Origin: Pseudomonas sp. GGS8 | GTDB lineage: Bacteria > Pseudomonadota > Gammaproteobacteria > Pseudomonadales > Pseudomonadaceae | Assembly (NCBI RefSeq): GCF_024168645.1 | Contig: NZ_JALJWF010000001.1 | Location: 62,001 to 126,000 of the forward strand | Direction: 5' to 3' | DNA: 64,000 nt | In this document: positions 42,299-52,889 of the stretch, piece by piece | How the letters are laid out: each line of letters starts with the position of its first letter | How positions within the stretch are numbered: the first letter of the stretch is position 1 | Position numbers and translations under genes: made by a program | The notes under the pieces: model-generated | Told to the model about the DNA's origin: nothing | What the model saw: the letters and a program-made list of their open reading frames with translations, nothing else | Database searches by the model: none

Positions 42299-43267
42299 TC
42301 AGCCGCCAATAATCTTCATGATGGTTGCGCCACCAGAAAACGCTACTTCCTGCTTGTCCCCCAACGCTTTGACCAGCAGTCGCTGCAACGCCGGCAGTGC
42401 CTGGTGACGAGGTTTATCCAGCAGGTCGCCGACATAGTGGCGATTGCTCGACGACAGGCAGCCATGCAGCCAGCCAGTGGACGACAAGCGTAGACGCGAG
42501 CAGGTGCGGCAGAACGGGACGCTTTCGTTGGCAATCACGCCAAAGTGGCCCTGTCCCGGAATCTCGTAACGCACCGCCGTGGCATCGACCGGCGCGTCGG
42601 CCTGAAGGTATTCGTAGTGTTCGCCGATCAGGCTCAGCAACTGCTGAAGACTGACGAACTGTTGCAGGAAGGCGTTGGAATCGCTGGCCAGGTGGCCCAT
42701 GCGCATCAACTCGATGAAGCGCAACTCGTAGCCGCGCTCCAGGCAGTAATCGAGCAGCGGCATTACCTGATCAAGGTTTTGCCCACGTAACGGCACCATA
42801 TTGACCTTGATCTTGATGCCGGCCGCCGCAGCCTGATCCATGCCGTCGAGGACAGTCGCCAGATCACCACCACGCGCAATACTACGGAAAGCGCCCGCAT
42901 CCAAAGTATCGAGGGAAACGTTGATGCGCCGAATACCGGCGTCCACCAGCAACGGCAGCTTCTTCGCCAACAACTGGCCATTGGTGGTCAGGCTGATGTC
43001 CGCCAGGCCCATCTGCCCGACGGCTGTCATGAAGGCTTCAAGTTTGGGACTGACCAGTGGCTCGCCACCGGTAATGCGCAAGCGCTCGATGCCCGCCGCT
43101 TCGATCAGATAGGCCACGCCGCGTGCCATCGCCTCGGCCGACAACTCATCCTGCGCAGCCACCAGCCGCTTGCCATTAGGCACACAGTAGGTACAAGCGT
43201 AGTTACAAGCGGAGGTCAGACTAATCCGCAAATTGCGGAAACGCCTGCCTTGACGGTCAACGATCAT
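42299..43267 (-). CDS. moaA: GTP 3',8-cyclase
   Basis: This 322-residue radical SAM enzyme catalyses the first step of molybdenum cofactor synthesis. The N-terminal cluster Cys are in SACNYACTYCVP. The SAM-binding segment is RITGGEPLVSPKL. The second, substrate-binding 4Fe-4S cluster Cys are in PFCRTCSRLRLSSTGWLHGC, and the C-terminal di-glycine tail is present. No other moa genes are adjacent. Confidence 0.93.
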   Translation of the reverse strand: MIVDRQGRRFRNLRISLTSACNYACTYCVPNGKRLVAAQDELSAEAMARGVAYLIEAAGIERLRITGGEPLVSPKLEAFMTAVGQMGLADISLTTNGQLLAKKLPLLVDAGIRRINVSLDTLDAGAFRSIARGGDLATVLDGMDQAAAAGIKIKVNMVPLRGQNLDQVMPLLDYCLERGYELRFIELMRMGHLASDSNAFLQQFVSLQQLLSLIGEHYEYLQADAPVDATAVRYEIPGQGHFGVIANESVPFCRTCSRLRLSSTGWLHGCLSSSNRHYVGDLLDKPRHQALPALQRLLVKALGDKQEVAFSGGATIMKIIGG

Positions 43268-43406
43268 GGATCACTCCGGCGAAAGAAGATTCGAACGCGC
43301 AAAACTTGACTCACAAATCAAGTTTTAGCAAGCCCTATGCCTGAGTATATTCCTGCGGTACTGCGCCATGTAGCTAAATCATGGCGCAATAAGGCAACTG
43401 AATGGT

Positions 43407-44045
43407 TCAGCTGCTCGGCGTGTCGGTATCGCGTTTGCGCTTGTTGCCCATGCGCACGCCGATGTCCATCAGGAACTGGAAGAACCCCTCCTGATCTTCC
43501 AGCACATTGCTCCAGAACGGCGAGTGATACAGCGCCACGGCACCGTGCACCAACGCCCAGGCTGCGCAGTAATGGAAGTAAGGCGGCACGTCTTCGAGCT
43601 TGCCTTCGCTGATCCGGCCCTTGATCAGCAGGGTCAGACGTTCGAAGTTCGAGGCGCGGATCTTGTGCAGTTCCTCGACCATCTCCGGCACCTGGTTGCC
43701 CTTGACCACCTTTTCTTCCAGGCGATCGAACAACCGATAGCGTTGGGGATCGCGCATGCGGAATTCGAAGTAGGCCCGGGACAGGGCTTCCTTGTCCTTA
43801 TCGACATCGGCGGAATGCAACAGCTCGTTCAAATCGCGCTCGTAATCGAGCATCAGGCGCAGGTAGATCTCTGCCTTGGATTTGAAGTGCTTGTAGATCG
43901 TGCCTTTGCCGATACCTACGGCATCAGCAATCATCTCGACGGTGACACTGTCTTCACCTTGTTCGAGGAACAGCTTGAGCGCGGTATCGAGAATTTCTTG
44001 CTCGCGGCGACGAAACTCACGGACCTTACGAGGTTCTTTATGCAT
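43407..44045 (-). CDS. TetR family transcriptional regulator
   Basis: This 212-residue regulator has an N-terminal HTH (residues 12-60, ILDTALKLFLEQGEDSVTVE, IADAVGIGKGTIYKHFKSK) and a helical ligand domain. The protein is charged at both ends (MHKEPRKVREFRRREQ, GNKRKRDTD). Its place next to rgsA and tatD is conserved in Pseudomonas. Target unknown. Confidence 0.88.
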   Translation of the reverse strand: MHKEPRKVREFRRREQEILDTALKLFLEQGEDSVTVEMIADAVGIGKGTIYKHFKSKAEIYLRLMLDYERDLNELLHSADVDKDKEALSRAYFEFRMRDPQRYRLFDRLEEKVVKGNQVPEMVEELHKIRASNFERLTLLIKGRISEGKLEDVPPYFHYCAAWALVHGAVALYHSPFWSNVLEDQEGFFQFLMDIGVRMGNKRKRDTDTPSS

Positions 44046-44250
44046 AAGAAAAGGTCTGTAGGGGTCAAAATTCGAAGCCGCGTATTATGCCTAACTTACG
44101 CCAAAATGCACGGATCATCCGACCATATATGTGTTTCTTGATGAATTCACGCCACATCCCTGGCTGATGAGAACTCAACCGAAGCGCGCGTATTCCAAAT
44201 TTGTTTAAAAACCCGACCAGCCAAACTGGACTCGGCGCGATACTGATCAA

Positions 44251-44379
44251 TACTTCAACTGTCGGCGGGGCATCTCCCCCAAGTGTCGCGCCGATGAAGG
44301 TACCAAAGGATTGCGTGCCTTTGTTTTACTCCTAATGGTCTTAACCCGGATTCACCCCCCAGAACCCGGGTTTTTTTTG
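44251..44379 (+). ncRNA. rgsA: RgsA small regulatory RNA
   Basis: The segment between the tetR gene and tatD has no protein-coding content but ends in a strong plus-strand terminator with no upstream plus-strand gene, the mark of a small RNA. This is the locus of RgsA (about 120 nt, stress- and RpoS-dependent, Hfq-binding) in other pseudomonads. CGATACT at 44238-44244 fits a sigmaS -10, giving a start near 44251 and about 128 nt. A GGGG...CCCC hairpin follows the 5' end. Confidence 0.75.
44343..44379 (+). terminator. Intrinsic terminator of rgsA
   Basis: AACCCGG...CCCGGGTT stem with a 15-nt loop, followed by eight T. Confidence 0.88.
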
Positions 44380-44438
44380 CCCGCGATTTGAGACCAAAGC
44401 CCCAGCGGAGCTGCTGAAAGCTGCAATACTTTCCGACG

Positions 44439-45230
44439 TTACGCCGATGCCCTGACGTGCGCCAACGGAAATAACCGCTTGAAATTCTCGGTGGTCTGTT
44501 CGGCAAATCGCTCGTAGGACTCACCTCGCAACATTGCCAGAAATTCCGCGACCTCACGCACGTACTGCGGCAGGTTCGGTTTGCCGCGATACGGGATCGG
44601 CGCCAGGTACGGCGAGTCGGTTTCCACCAGCAACCGATCGGCCGGCACCTTGCTGGCCACATCGCGCAAAGCATCGGCATTGCGAAAAGTGACAATACCG
44701 GACAAGGAAATGTAATACCCCATGTCCAGCGCAGCCTTGGCCATGTCCCAGTCTTCGGTGAAACAGTGCAGCACGCCCGCCTGAGGCAGCGCCGCCTCAC
44801 GCAGCAGTTCGAGCGTGTCGGCCCGGGCGCCACGGGTATGGATGATCACCGGTTTGCCGGTCTGCTCAGCGGCGTGCAGATGCAGACGGAACGATTCCTG
44901 CTGCAACTCTGCCGCTTCCGGCTCGTAGTGGTAATCCAGGCCGGTTTCACCGATCGCCACCACCCGCGGATGATTGAGTTCGCGCAACAGCCAATCCAGC
45001 GCCGGAGCGGCACCCGGCTGCACGTCCAGCGGATGCACGCCGACCGAACAATCGACGTCGTCATAACGTTCGGCCAGGGCTTTGACATCGGCGGCGTTCT
45101 CAACGCTGACACCAATGCACAGAAAGTGCCCTACTCCCCTCTGACGGGCCGCGTCGAGCGCGGCATCCAGGGAGCCGTCGTGGGCGGTGAGGTCGAGGCG
45201 ATCAAGGTGGCAATGGGAATCTACAAGCAT
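44439..45230 (-). CDS. TatD family metal-dependent hydrolase
   Basis: This 263-residue TIM-barrel hydrolase has the metal-binding motifs MLVDSHCHLDRLD (HxH), GETGLDYHYEPE (Glu), VIIHTRGA (His), LHCFTEDWDMA (His) and ETDSPYLAPIP (Asp). TatD proteins have DNase or exonuclease activity. The ATG at 45230 is preferred to the TTG 4 codons upstream. Last gene of the long fab-tmk-holB-pilZ run (13-bp gap after pilZ). Confidence 0.93.
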   Translation of the reverse strand: MLVDSHCHLDRLDLTAHDGSLDAALDAARQRGVGHFLCIGVSVENAADVKALAERYDDVDCSVGVHPLDVQPGAAPALDWLLRELNHPRVVAIGETGLDYHYEPEAAELQQESFRLHLHAAEQTGKPVIIHTRGARADTLELLREAALPQAGVLHCFTEDWDMAKAALDMGYYISLSGIVTFRNADALRDVASKVPADRLLVETDSPYLAPIPYRGKPNLPQYVREVAEFLAMLRGESYERFAEQTTENFKRLFPLAHVRASA

Positions 45231-45243
45231 AAAGGGCTGCAAC

Positions 45244-45600
45244 TTACATCGTATGAGTGGGACGGTCGGACTTCAGGGCTCCGGCCAGATGGGTTTCGAT
45301 TCGACTGCGCGCGGTATCGTCGCCTTCGTTGAATTGCACGCCGACTCCAGCGGCGCGGTTGCCCTGGGCACCTTTGGGGGTAATCCAGGTGACCCTGCCA
45401 GCGACCGGGATCTTTTCCGGCTCGTCCATCAGGTGCAGGAGCATGAAGACCTCATCGCCCAACTTGTAGCTCTTGTTGGTCGGGATAAACAGGCCGCCGT
45501 TCTTGATGAATGGCATGTAAGCCGCGTAGAGCACGGACCTGTCCTTGATGGTCAAGGACAAAATGCCATTGCGCGGCCCGGGACTTATGGGTTCGTTCAT
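45244..45600 (-). CDS. pilZ: Type 4 fimbrial biogenesis protein PilZ
   Basis: This 118-residue single PilZ domain protein (GILSLTIKDRSVLYAAYMPF, IKNGGLFIPTNKSYKLGDEV, GVGVQFNEGDDTARS) lacks the RxxxR and (D/N)xSxxG motifs needed for c-di-GMP binding, as is true of the founding PilZ. It acts with PilB/FimX in type IV pilus assembly. Encoded after holB, as in P. aeruginosa. Confidence 0.93.
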   Translation of the reverse strand: MNEPISPGPRNGILSLTIKDRSVLYAAYMPFIKNGGLFIPTNKSYKLGDEVFMLLHLMDEPEKIPVAGRVTWITPKGAQGNRAAGVGVQFNEGDDTARSRIETHLAGALKSDRPTHTM

Positions 45601-45642
45601 GCTGACCTCCGCTGTCTGATGATCAGAGTCTAGGCACGACAG

Positions 45643-47263
<1,621 letters not shown>

Positions 47264-47273
47264 TTAATCAGAG

Positions 47274-48464
47274 TCATTGCGGGCTTTGCGGCGCGGGCGC
47301 ATCCGGTTCGGGCGCTGGCGCTGGCTCTTGTGCAGAGTCTTGCGGCGCTACTTGTGGCACGTCTTCGGCCGCCCTGTCAGGTGAAGCCGCCGGGATCGGC
47401 GCCTGGGCATCTTCCGTCGGCGGCGCGGTAGTCGGTGCCGGGCTGGAACGGTAATCGGCACGGCGATTGAGCTGGAACTCCCGCACCGCGTTGTTATGGG
47501 CGTCCAGATCATCGGAGAACACGTGGCTACCATCGCCGCGCGCAACAAAATACAGGCTGTTGCCTTCCGCCGGATTCAACGCCGCATGGATCGCCTCACG
47601 GCCGACCATCGCAATCGGTGTCGGCGGCAGGCCAGCGATCAGGTAAGTGTTATACGGCGTCGGCTCCTTGAGATGGGCGCGGGTCAACTTACCGTTATAA
47701 CGATCGCCCAAGCCGTAGATCACCGTCGGATCGGTCTGCAGCAACATGCCCATCTGCATGCGCCGCACGAACACGCCAGCGATTTGCCCGCGCTCCTGCG
47801 GCACACCGGTTTCCTTTTCCACCAGCGAGGCCATGATCAGCGCCTGATAGGGTTCGGTGTAGGGCACATCGGCAGCACGCTGGCTCCATTCCTTGGCGAG
47901 GACCTCATCGAGGCGGTCATAAGCTTTCTCGAGCAGATCGACGTCGGTCATGCCACGCACGAAACGGTACGTGTCGGGGAAGAAGCGCCCCTCCGGGAAA
48001 ATCCCGCCGTGCCCGAGCTTGTCCATCACCTGGCTGTCGCTCAAACCGTTGAGGGTCTGTTCGAGCTTTTCATCCTTGGCCAGGGCTGCACGGACCTGAT
48101 GGAAATTCCAGCCTTCGACCAGCGTCAGGCTGTACTGAACCATTTCCCCGCGCTTCCACAGGTCGATCAGCCCTTCGACTGTCATGCCGGGAAGCATGCG
48201 GTACTCGCCACTGTGTAGGGGTTGACCCGCCAGGTTGAAGCGCCAGTACACGCGCAGCCAGAAAGCGTCCTTGATGACGCCATCGGCTTCGAGTCGAATG
48301 AAAGTGCGGTTCGGCGTAGTGCCTTTGGGCACATCCAACAGCTCTTCCTTGGCGATGTTCAGCGGCTGTTCCAGCGCCGAATGGATTTTCCAGGCGCAAG
48401 CGCCCGCCAGCAGCCCCGCCAGAACCAGTCCGGTTTCCAGCAGCAGCAATAATTTACGTCTCAC
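47274..48464 (-). CDS. mltG: Endolytic murein transglycosylase
   Basis: This 396-residue inner-membrane enzyme cuts nascent glycan strands and sets their length. One N-terminal transmembrane helix (residues 5-25), then the YceG domain with the catalytic Glu in IMASLVEKETGVPQERGQIA and the YNTYLIAGLPPTPIA segment. The last 55 residues are a Pro/Ala-rich tail beyond the usual end of the family. Three bp after pabC. Confidence 0.94.
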   Translation of the reverse strand: MRRKLLLLLETGLVLAGLLAGACAWKIHSALEQPLNIAKEELLDVPKGTTPNRTFIRLEADGVIKDAFWLRVYWRFNLAGQPLHSGEYRMLPGMTVEGLIDLWKRGEMVQYSLTLVEGWNFHQVRAALAKDEKLEQTLNGLSDSQVMDKLGHGGIFPEGRFFPDTYRFVRGMTDVDLLEKAYDRLDEVLAKEWSQRAADVPYTEPYQALIMASLVEKETGVPQERGQIAGVFVRRMQMGMLLQTDPTVIYGLGDRYNGKLTRAHLKEPTPYNTYLIAGLPPTPIAMVGREAIHAALNPAEGNSLYFVARGDGSHVFSDDLDAHNNAVREFQLNRRADYRSSPAPTTAPPTEDAQAPIPAASPDRAAEDVPQVAPQDSAQEPAPAPEPDAPAPQSPQ

Positions 48465-48467
48465 GAA

Positions 48468-49283
48468 TCAAGCATCCAGTAGCGCACGGGCAATGGTTTG
48501 GAGTTTACGGGTGAGCGGCCCAACCGGCCAGCTCAGTGCGGCATAGGCGCGCACCGGCCAAACGCCATAAACGCTGTTGCAGACAAACACCTCATCAGCC
48601 CACTGCAGCTGCTCGAGGGTGATATCAGTGATGTGTGTGGGGATCCCCGACGACTCGGCTTGAAACAATAATTCTGCGCGCATCACGCCGGCCACGCCAC
48701 AACGTTTGAGATCGGCGGTCACCAGCACACCATCGCGCACCAGGAACAGATTACTGAACACACCTTCGATCACCCGCCCGACCTGATCCAGCATCAAGCC
48801 TTCGGCATGCTCGGTATCCTGCCATTCGGAACGGGCGATAACCTGCTCCAGACGATTCAAGTGCTTGAGACCGGCAAGCAATGGCTGCTTGGAAAGCCGT
48901 GTCGCACAAGGGAACAGACGAACACCCTGCTTCGCATGCACAGCCGGATAGGCAGCGGGAGGATTGCCTTGCAGAATGCGCCGGGCCTGGGCCGAGGGAT
49001 CGGGGGCGTAACCGCGCAGGCTGTCGCCGCGGGTGAGGATGAGTTTGAGCACACCCTCGCCCAGAGCGGCGGCATAGGCCAGCAGCTCCGCACGGATCAG
49101 CTCATGATCGGTGACAATCGCCAAGCGCGAACAGCCTTCGGCCAGACGCGACAAATGTCGACCCAGCAACAACGGCTGCCCGCCCTTGACGGCGATGGTC
49201 TCGAACAGACCATCGCCGTAAGCCAGGCCGCGATCTTTCAGCGACAAAGCGTCAGCCGGTTGACCGTCGACCCAGCTGTCCAT
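48468..49283 (-). CDS. pabC: Aminodeoxychorismate lyase
   Basis: This 271-residue fold-type IV PLP enzyme of folate synthesis forms 4-aminobenzoate and pyruvate. The PLP Lys is in LLAGLKHLNRLEQVIA; other motifs are KDRGLAYGDGLFETIAVKGG, EGLMLDQVGRVIEG and SNLFLV. Its ATG shares one base with the fabF stop (TGATG), so translation is coupled. Confidence 0.93.
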   Translation of the reverse strand: MDSWVDGQPADALSLKDRGLAYGDGLFETIAVKGGQPLLLGRHLSRLAEGCSRLAIVTDHELIRAELLAYAAALGEGVLKLILTRGDSLRGYAPDPSAQARRILQGNPPAAYPAVHAKQGVRLFPCATRLSKQPLLAGLKHLNRLEQVIARSEWQDTEHAEGLMLDQVGRVIEGVFSNLFLVRDGVLVTADLKRCGVAGVMRAELLFQAESSGIPTHITDITLEQLQWADEVFVCNSVYGVWPVRAYAALSWPVGPLTRKLQTIARALLDA

Positions 49284-50527
49284 CAGTCAGCGAACCGGCG
49301 GAACACCAGCGAGCCATTGGTACCGCCAAATCCGAAGGAGTTGGACAGCACCACGTCGATATCCATTCCGCGTGCGGTGTGGGGTACGAAGTCGAGGTCG
49401 CAGCCTTCGTCCGGCTCATCAAGGTTGATGGTCGGCGGGGCTATCTGACTGTTGATTGCCAGTACGCTGAAAATCGCCTCGACCGCCCCTGCCGCACCCA
49501 GCAAGTGACCGGTCATGGACTTGGTGGAACTGACGGCCAGTTTGTAGGCGTGATCGCCAAACACCGATTTGATCGCACAGGCTTCGGCGAGGTCGCCGGC
49601 CGAGGTCGAGGTGCCGTGGGCATTGATGTACTGCACCTGATCGCCATTGATCTTCGCATCGCGCAAGGCATTGGTGATGCAACGTGCAGCACCCGCGCCA
49701 TCGGCCGGTGGCGAGGTCATGTGGTAGGCATCGCCACTGGTGCCGAAACCGATCAGCTCGGCATAAATGGTCGCGCCACGGGCCTTGGCGTGCTCCAACT
49801 CTTCAAGAACCAGTGCGCCCGCACCGTCGGACAGCACGAAGCCATCACGACCCTTGTCCCATGGACGGCTGGCACGGGCCGGCTCGTCGTTGCGGGTCGA
49901 CAGTGCGCGGGAGGCACCGAAGCCGCCCATGCCCAGACCACACGCGGCCATCTCGGCGCCACCGGCGATCATCACATCGGCTTCGTCGTACATGATGTTA
50001 CGTGCCGCCATGCCGATGCAGTGTGTACCCGTGGTACACGCCGTGGCGATGGCGTAGTTAGGCCCCTGTGCACCCAAGTGAATGGACAGGAAACCGGAAA
50101 TCATATTGATGATCGAGCCAGGCACGAAAAACGGAGAAATCCGTCGTGGGCCGGAATCATGCAGTGTGCGGCTGGTGTCTTCGATATTGGTCAGACCGCC
50201 AATACCCGACCCCATGGCCACGCCGATACGCTCGCGATTGGCATCGGTGACCTCAAGACCTGCGTTACGCACGGCTTGAAAACCTGCAGCCAGACCGTAT
50301 TGAATGAACAGGTCGAGTTTACGGGCTTCCTTGACCGACAGGTATTCCTCGACATTGAAGCCCTTTACCGAACCGCCAAAGCGGGTGGAATAGGCAGAAA
50401 GGTCGGTGTGTTCGATCAGACCAATGCCACTGCGGCCAGCCAGAATGCCCTGCCAGCTGCTCGGCACATCCGTGCCCAGTGGCGACAACATACCCATACC
50501 GGTGACTACGACGCGTCTACGCGACAC
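49283..50527 (-). CDS. fabF: Beta-ketoacyl-ACP synthase II
   Basis: This 414-residue condensing enzyme of fatty acid elongation has active-site Cys in [16 protein letters not shown], His in [13 protein letters not shown] and His in [15 protein letters not shown], and the C-terminal [15 protein letters not shown]. It follows acpP, separated by a terminator-like hairpin. Confidence 0.97.
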   Translation of the reverse strand: MSRRRVVVTGMGMLSPLGTDVPSSWQGILAGRSGIGLIEHTDLSAYSTRFGGSVKGFNVEEYLSVKEARKLDLFIQYGLAAGFQAVRNAGLEVTDANRERIGVAMGSGIGGLTNIEDTSRTLHDSGPRRISPFFVPGSIINMISGFLSIHLGAQGPNYAIATACTTGTHCIGMAARNIMYDEADVMIAGGAEMAACGLGMGGFGASRALSTRNDEPARASRPWDKGRDGFVLSDGAGALVLEELEHAKARGATIYAELIGFGTSGDAYHMTSPPADGAGAARCITNALRDAKINGDQVQYINAHGTSTSAGDLAEACAIKSVFGDHAYKLAVSSTKSMTGHLLGAAGAVEAIFSVLAINSQIAPPTINLDEPDEGCDLDFVPHTARGMDIDVVLSNSFGFGGTNGSLVFRRFAD

Positions 50528-50572
50528 AGCACTCTCCTTTTTTCAAATGACGACTTCGCACAAGGCCTAAAG

Positions 50573-50607
50573 AAAAAACCGCACGCCATGATGGCAGTGC
50601 GGTTTTT
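50573..50607 (-). terminator. Intrinsic terminator between acpP and fabF
   Basis: AAAAACCGCACTGCCATCAT pairs with ATGGCGTGCGGTTTTTT, ending in a T-run on the minus strand. Partial termination would give more acpP than fabF mRNA, as needed for the abundant carrier protein. Confidence 0.85.
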
Positions 50608-50636
50608 CCATGACAGCGAGCGACGACTAAAAACTA

Positions 50637-50873
50637 TTACGCCTGATGGCTGGTAACGTAGTCGATTGCTGCTTGTACAGTAGTGATCTTTTCAGCTTCT
50701 TCGTCAGGGATTTCGGTCTCGAATTCCTCTTCCAGAGCCATCACCAGCTCAACGGTGTCAAGGGAGTCGGCACCCAGGTCTTCAACGAAGGAAGCGGTGT
50801 TGACCACTTCTTCTTCTTTAACGCCCAGTTGCTCAGCAACGATTTTCTTGACGCGCTCTTCGATGGTGCTCAT
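50637..50873 (-). CDS. acpP: Acyl carrier protein
   Basis: This 78-residue acidic protein has the 4'-phosphopantetheine Ser in [20 protein letters not shown] (DSL motif, helix 2), and the typical [18 protein letters not shown] start and C-terminal helix. Has its own promoter and terminator. Confidence 0.98.
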   Translation of the reverse strand: MSTIEERVKKIVAEQLGVKEEEVVNTASFVEDLGADSLDTVELVMALEEEFETEIPDEEAEKITTVQAAIDYVTSHQA

Positions 50874-50925
50874 ACCTTGTTTTCACTCCTAATGGACAAA
50901 TTCAGGCAGCTGGCCAGTGGGTAAG

Positions 50926-50959
50926 TGTATAGAAAGACTTTTCAGTTTTTCAACTGAAA
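50926..50959 (-). promoter_or_regulatory. acpP promoter with palindrome over the -35
   Basis: Minus strand -35 TTGAAA (50948-50953), a 16-bp spacer, -10 TATACA (50926-50931). A perfect inverted repeat TTTCAGTT-tttc-AACTGAAA (50940-50959) spans the -35 and may be a repressor site. Confidence 0.6.
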
Positions 50960-51065
50960 GCTTCACTCCTCAAACCCTGCGGCCTTCTGCCGATAAAATA
51001 GATTGCAGCTTTATAACGGATTTTAGACAGCTCGTATGACATTTTTTTGAAGCAATCCGTCACAT

Positions 51066-51809
51066 TTAACTCATGTACATCCCGCCGTTCACCGGGATTG
51101 TAGCCCCAGTAACGTAAGCCGCACCGTCGGACGCAAGAAAAGCGACCACAGACGCGATCTCTTGAGCTTGCCCCAGACGACCCAGCGGAATTTGCGTTTG
51201 CAAGGCTTCACGCTGCGCCTCGGGCAGTTCGCGGGTCATATCGGTGTCGATGAACCCTGGGGCCACCGAGTTTACCGTAATCGAACGCGAACCGACTTCA
51301 CGCGCCAGTGCACGGCTGAAACCTTCCAGACCGGCCTTGGCGGCTGCGTAGTTTACTTGGCCTGCGTTGCCCATGGCACCCACAACCGAGCCAATACTGA
51401 TAATTCGTCCCCAACGGGCTTTGGTCATACCGCGCAAAACGCCCTTGGACAGGCGGAACAGGCTGTTCAAGTTGGTATCGACAACGTCATGCCATTCGTC
51501 ATCTTTCATGCGCATCATCAGGTTATCGCGGGTGATACCGGCATTATTGACCAGGATCGCCGGCGCACCGAACTGCTCCTGAATGCTCGCCAGCACGGCC
51601 GCTACGGACTCGTCGCTGGTGACATTGAGTTCCAGGCCAGTGCCCTGAATACCGTTTTCTTTCAGAGTGGCGGCGATACGCTCGGCACCCGATGCAGAGG
51701 TCGCAGTGCCGACAACGATGGCACCCTGACGACCCAGCTCCAGAGCGATAGCCTGGCCGATACCACGGCTGGCACCGGTGACCAGTGCAACTTTACCTTG
51801 CAGACTCAT
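51066..51809 (-). CDS. fabG: 3-oxoacyl-ACP reductase
   Basis: This 247-residue NADPH-dependent SDR has VTGASRGIGQAIALELGRQG, NNAGITRDNLMMRMKDDEW, catalytic Ser-Tyr-Lys (SIGSVVGAMGNAGQVNYAAA, then KAG) and the FabG ending NGGMYMS. The ATG at 51809 gives the family N-terminus MSLQGKVALVTG. Follows fabD by 16 bp. Confidence 0.97.
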   Translation of the reverse strand: MSLQGKVALVTGASRGIGQAIALELGRQGAIVVGTATSASGAERIAATLKENGIQGTGLELNVTSDESVAAVLASIQEQFGAPAILVNNAGITRDNLMMRMKDDEWHDVVDTNLNSLFRLSKGVLRGMTKARWGRIISIGSVVGAMGNAGQVNYAAAKAGLEGFSRALAREVGSRSITVNSVAPGFIDTDMTRELPEAQREALQTQIPLGRLGQAQEIASVVAFLASDGAAYVTGATIPVNGGMYMS

Positions 51810-51825
51810 GCAAGCTTCTCCTTGA

Positions 51826-52764
51826 TCAGACCAGCGCTGCACGGGCGGCAGCGAAAGCATCTGGGGTATTGAGGTTAGAGGTCGACACGCCTTCGGCGCA
51901 ACGTTTGTTCAGACCGGCCAGGACCTTGCCCGGGCCGCACTCGACCAACTGGGTCGCGCCCTTTGCAGCCAGCGCCTGGACTGATTCGACCCAGCGCACA
52001 GGCTTGTAAAGCTGTTCAAGCAGATCGCGCTTGAGGGTTTCCAGATCGGCCGGCACGTCGGCACTGACGTTCTGCACTACCGGAATCTGCGGCACCTGCC
52101 AGTCGATCGCTGCGATCGACTCGGCGAACCGCTCGGCAGCCGGACGCATCAGCTCGCAGTGGGACGGCACGCTGACCGGCAACGGCATGGCGCGCTTGGC
52201 ACCACGCGCCTTGCAGCCTTCGATAGCGCGTTCGACCGCAGCCTTGGCGCCGGCAATCACTACCTGGCCCGGCGAGTTGAAGTTGACCGCACTGACCACT
52301 TCACCTTGCGCCGCTTCAGCACAGGCTGCCAGCACGTCGGCATCGTCCAGACCGAGAATAGCGGCCATGCCGCCCTGCCCGGCTGGAACGGCTTCCTGCA
52401 TCAACTGACCGCGACGCTCTACCAGCTTCACCGCGTCGCCCAGGCTCAGGCTGCCCGCAGCCACCAGGGCGCTGTATTCGCCCAGGCTGTGACCGGCAAC
52501 GTAAGCCGGACGCGCGCCGCCTTCAGCCAGCCACAGACGCCACAAGGCGATCGAGGCGGTCAGAATGGCCGGTTGGGTTTTATCGGTTTGATTGAGTTGT
52601 TCTTCCGGCCCTTGTTGGGTCAGCGCCCACAGGTCGTAACCCAGAGCATCGGAAGCTTCTTTGAATGTTTCGAGGACCACCGGGTGTTGCGCGCCCAACT
52701 CGGCCAGCATGCCGAGGGACTGCGAACCCTGTCCTGGAAAGACGAATGCGAGGGAAGCAGACAT
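51826..52764 (-). CDS. fabD: Malonyl-CoA-ACP transacylase
   Basis: This 312-residue enzyme has AFVFPGQGSQSLGML at the N-terminus, the nucleophile Ser in VAGHSLGEYSALVAAG, QEAVPAGQGGMAAILG and His in VSVPSHCELM. The ATG at 52764 is the family start; a frame 33 codons longer has no homology. Confidence 0.97.
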   Translation of the reverse strand: MSASLAFVFPGQGSQSLGMLAELGAQHPVVLETFKEASDALGYDLWALTQQGPEEQLNQTDKTQPAILTASIALWRLWLAEGGARPAYVAGHSLGEYSALVAAGSLSLGDAVKLVERRGQLMQEAVPAGQGGMAAILGLDDADVLAACAEAAQGEVVSAVNFNSPGQVVIAGAKAAVERAIEGCKARGAKRAMPLPVSVPSHCELMRPAAERFAESIAAIDWQVPQIPVVQNVSADVPADLETLKRDLLEQLYKPVRWVESVQALAAKGATQLVECGPGKVLAGLNKRCAEGVSTSNLNTPDAFAAARAALV

Positions 52765-52889
52765 GTAACAAGCCCCTAATGATCTTGTCGTCGGAGAATT
52801 GACGTTCCGCCAAGGGAACGCAAGAAACTGACAGTTGGATGACTCATTGAACTGAGCGGTCACATTTAAGCATTGTCTGACGAAAACGC

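Noticed and set aside
44081..44102. GacA upstream activating sequence for rgsA
   Set aside because: Only a half-site resembling CTTACA is seen; the TGTAAG-N6-CTTACA pattern is not met.
44065..44250. 61-residue minus-strand frame between tetR and rgsA
   Set aside because: No ribosome binding site or homology; overlaps the expected rgsA promoter.
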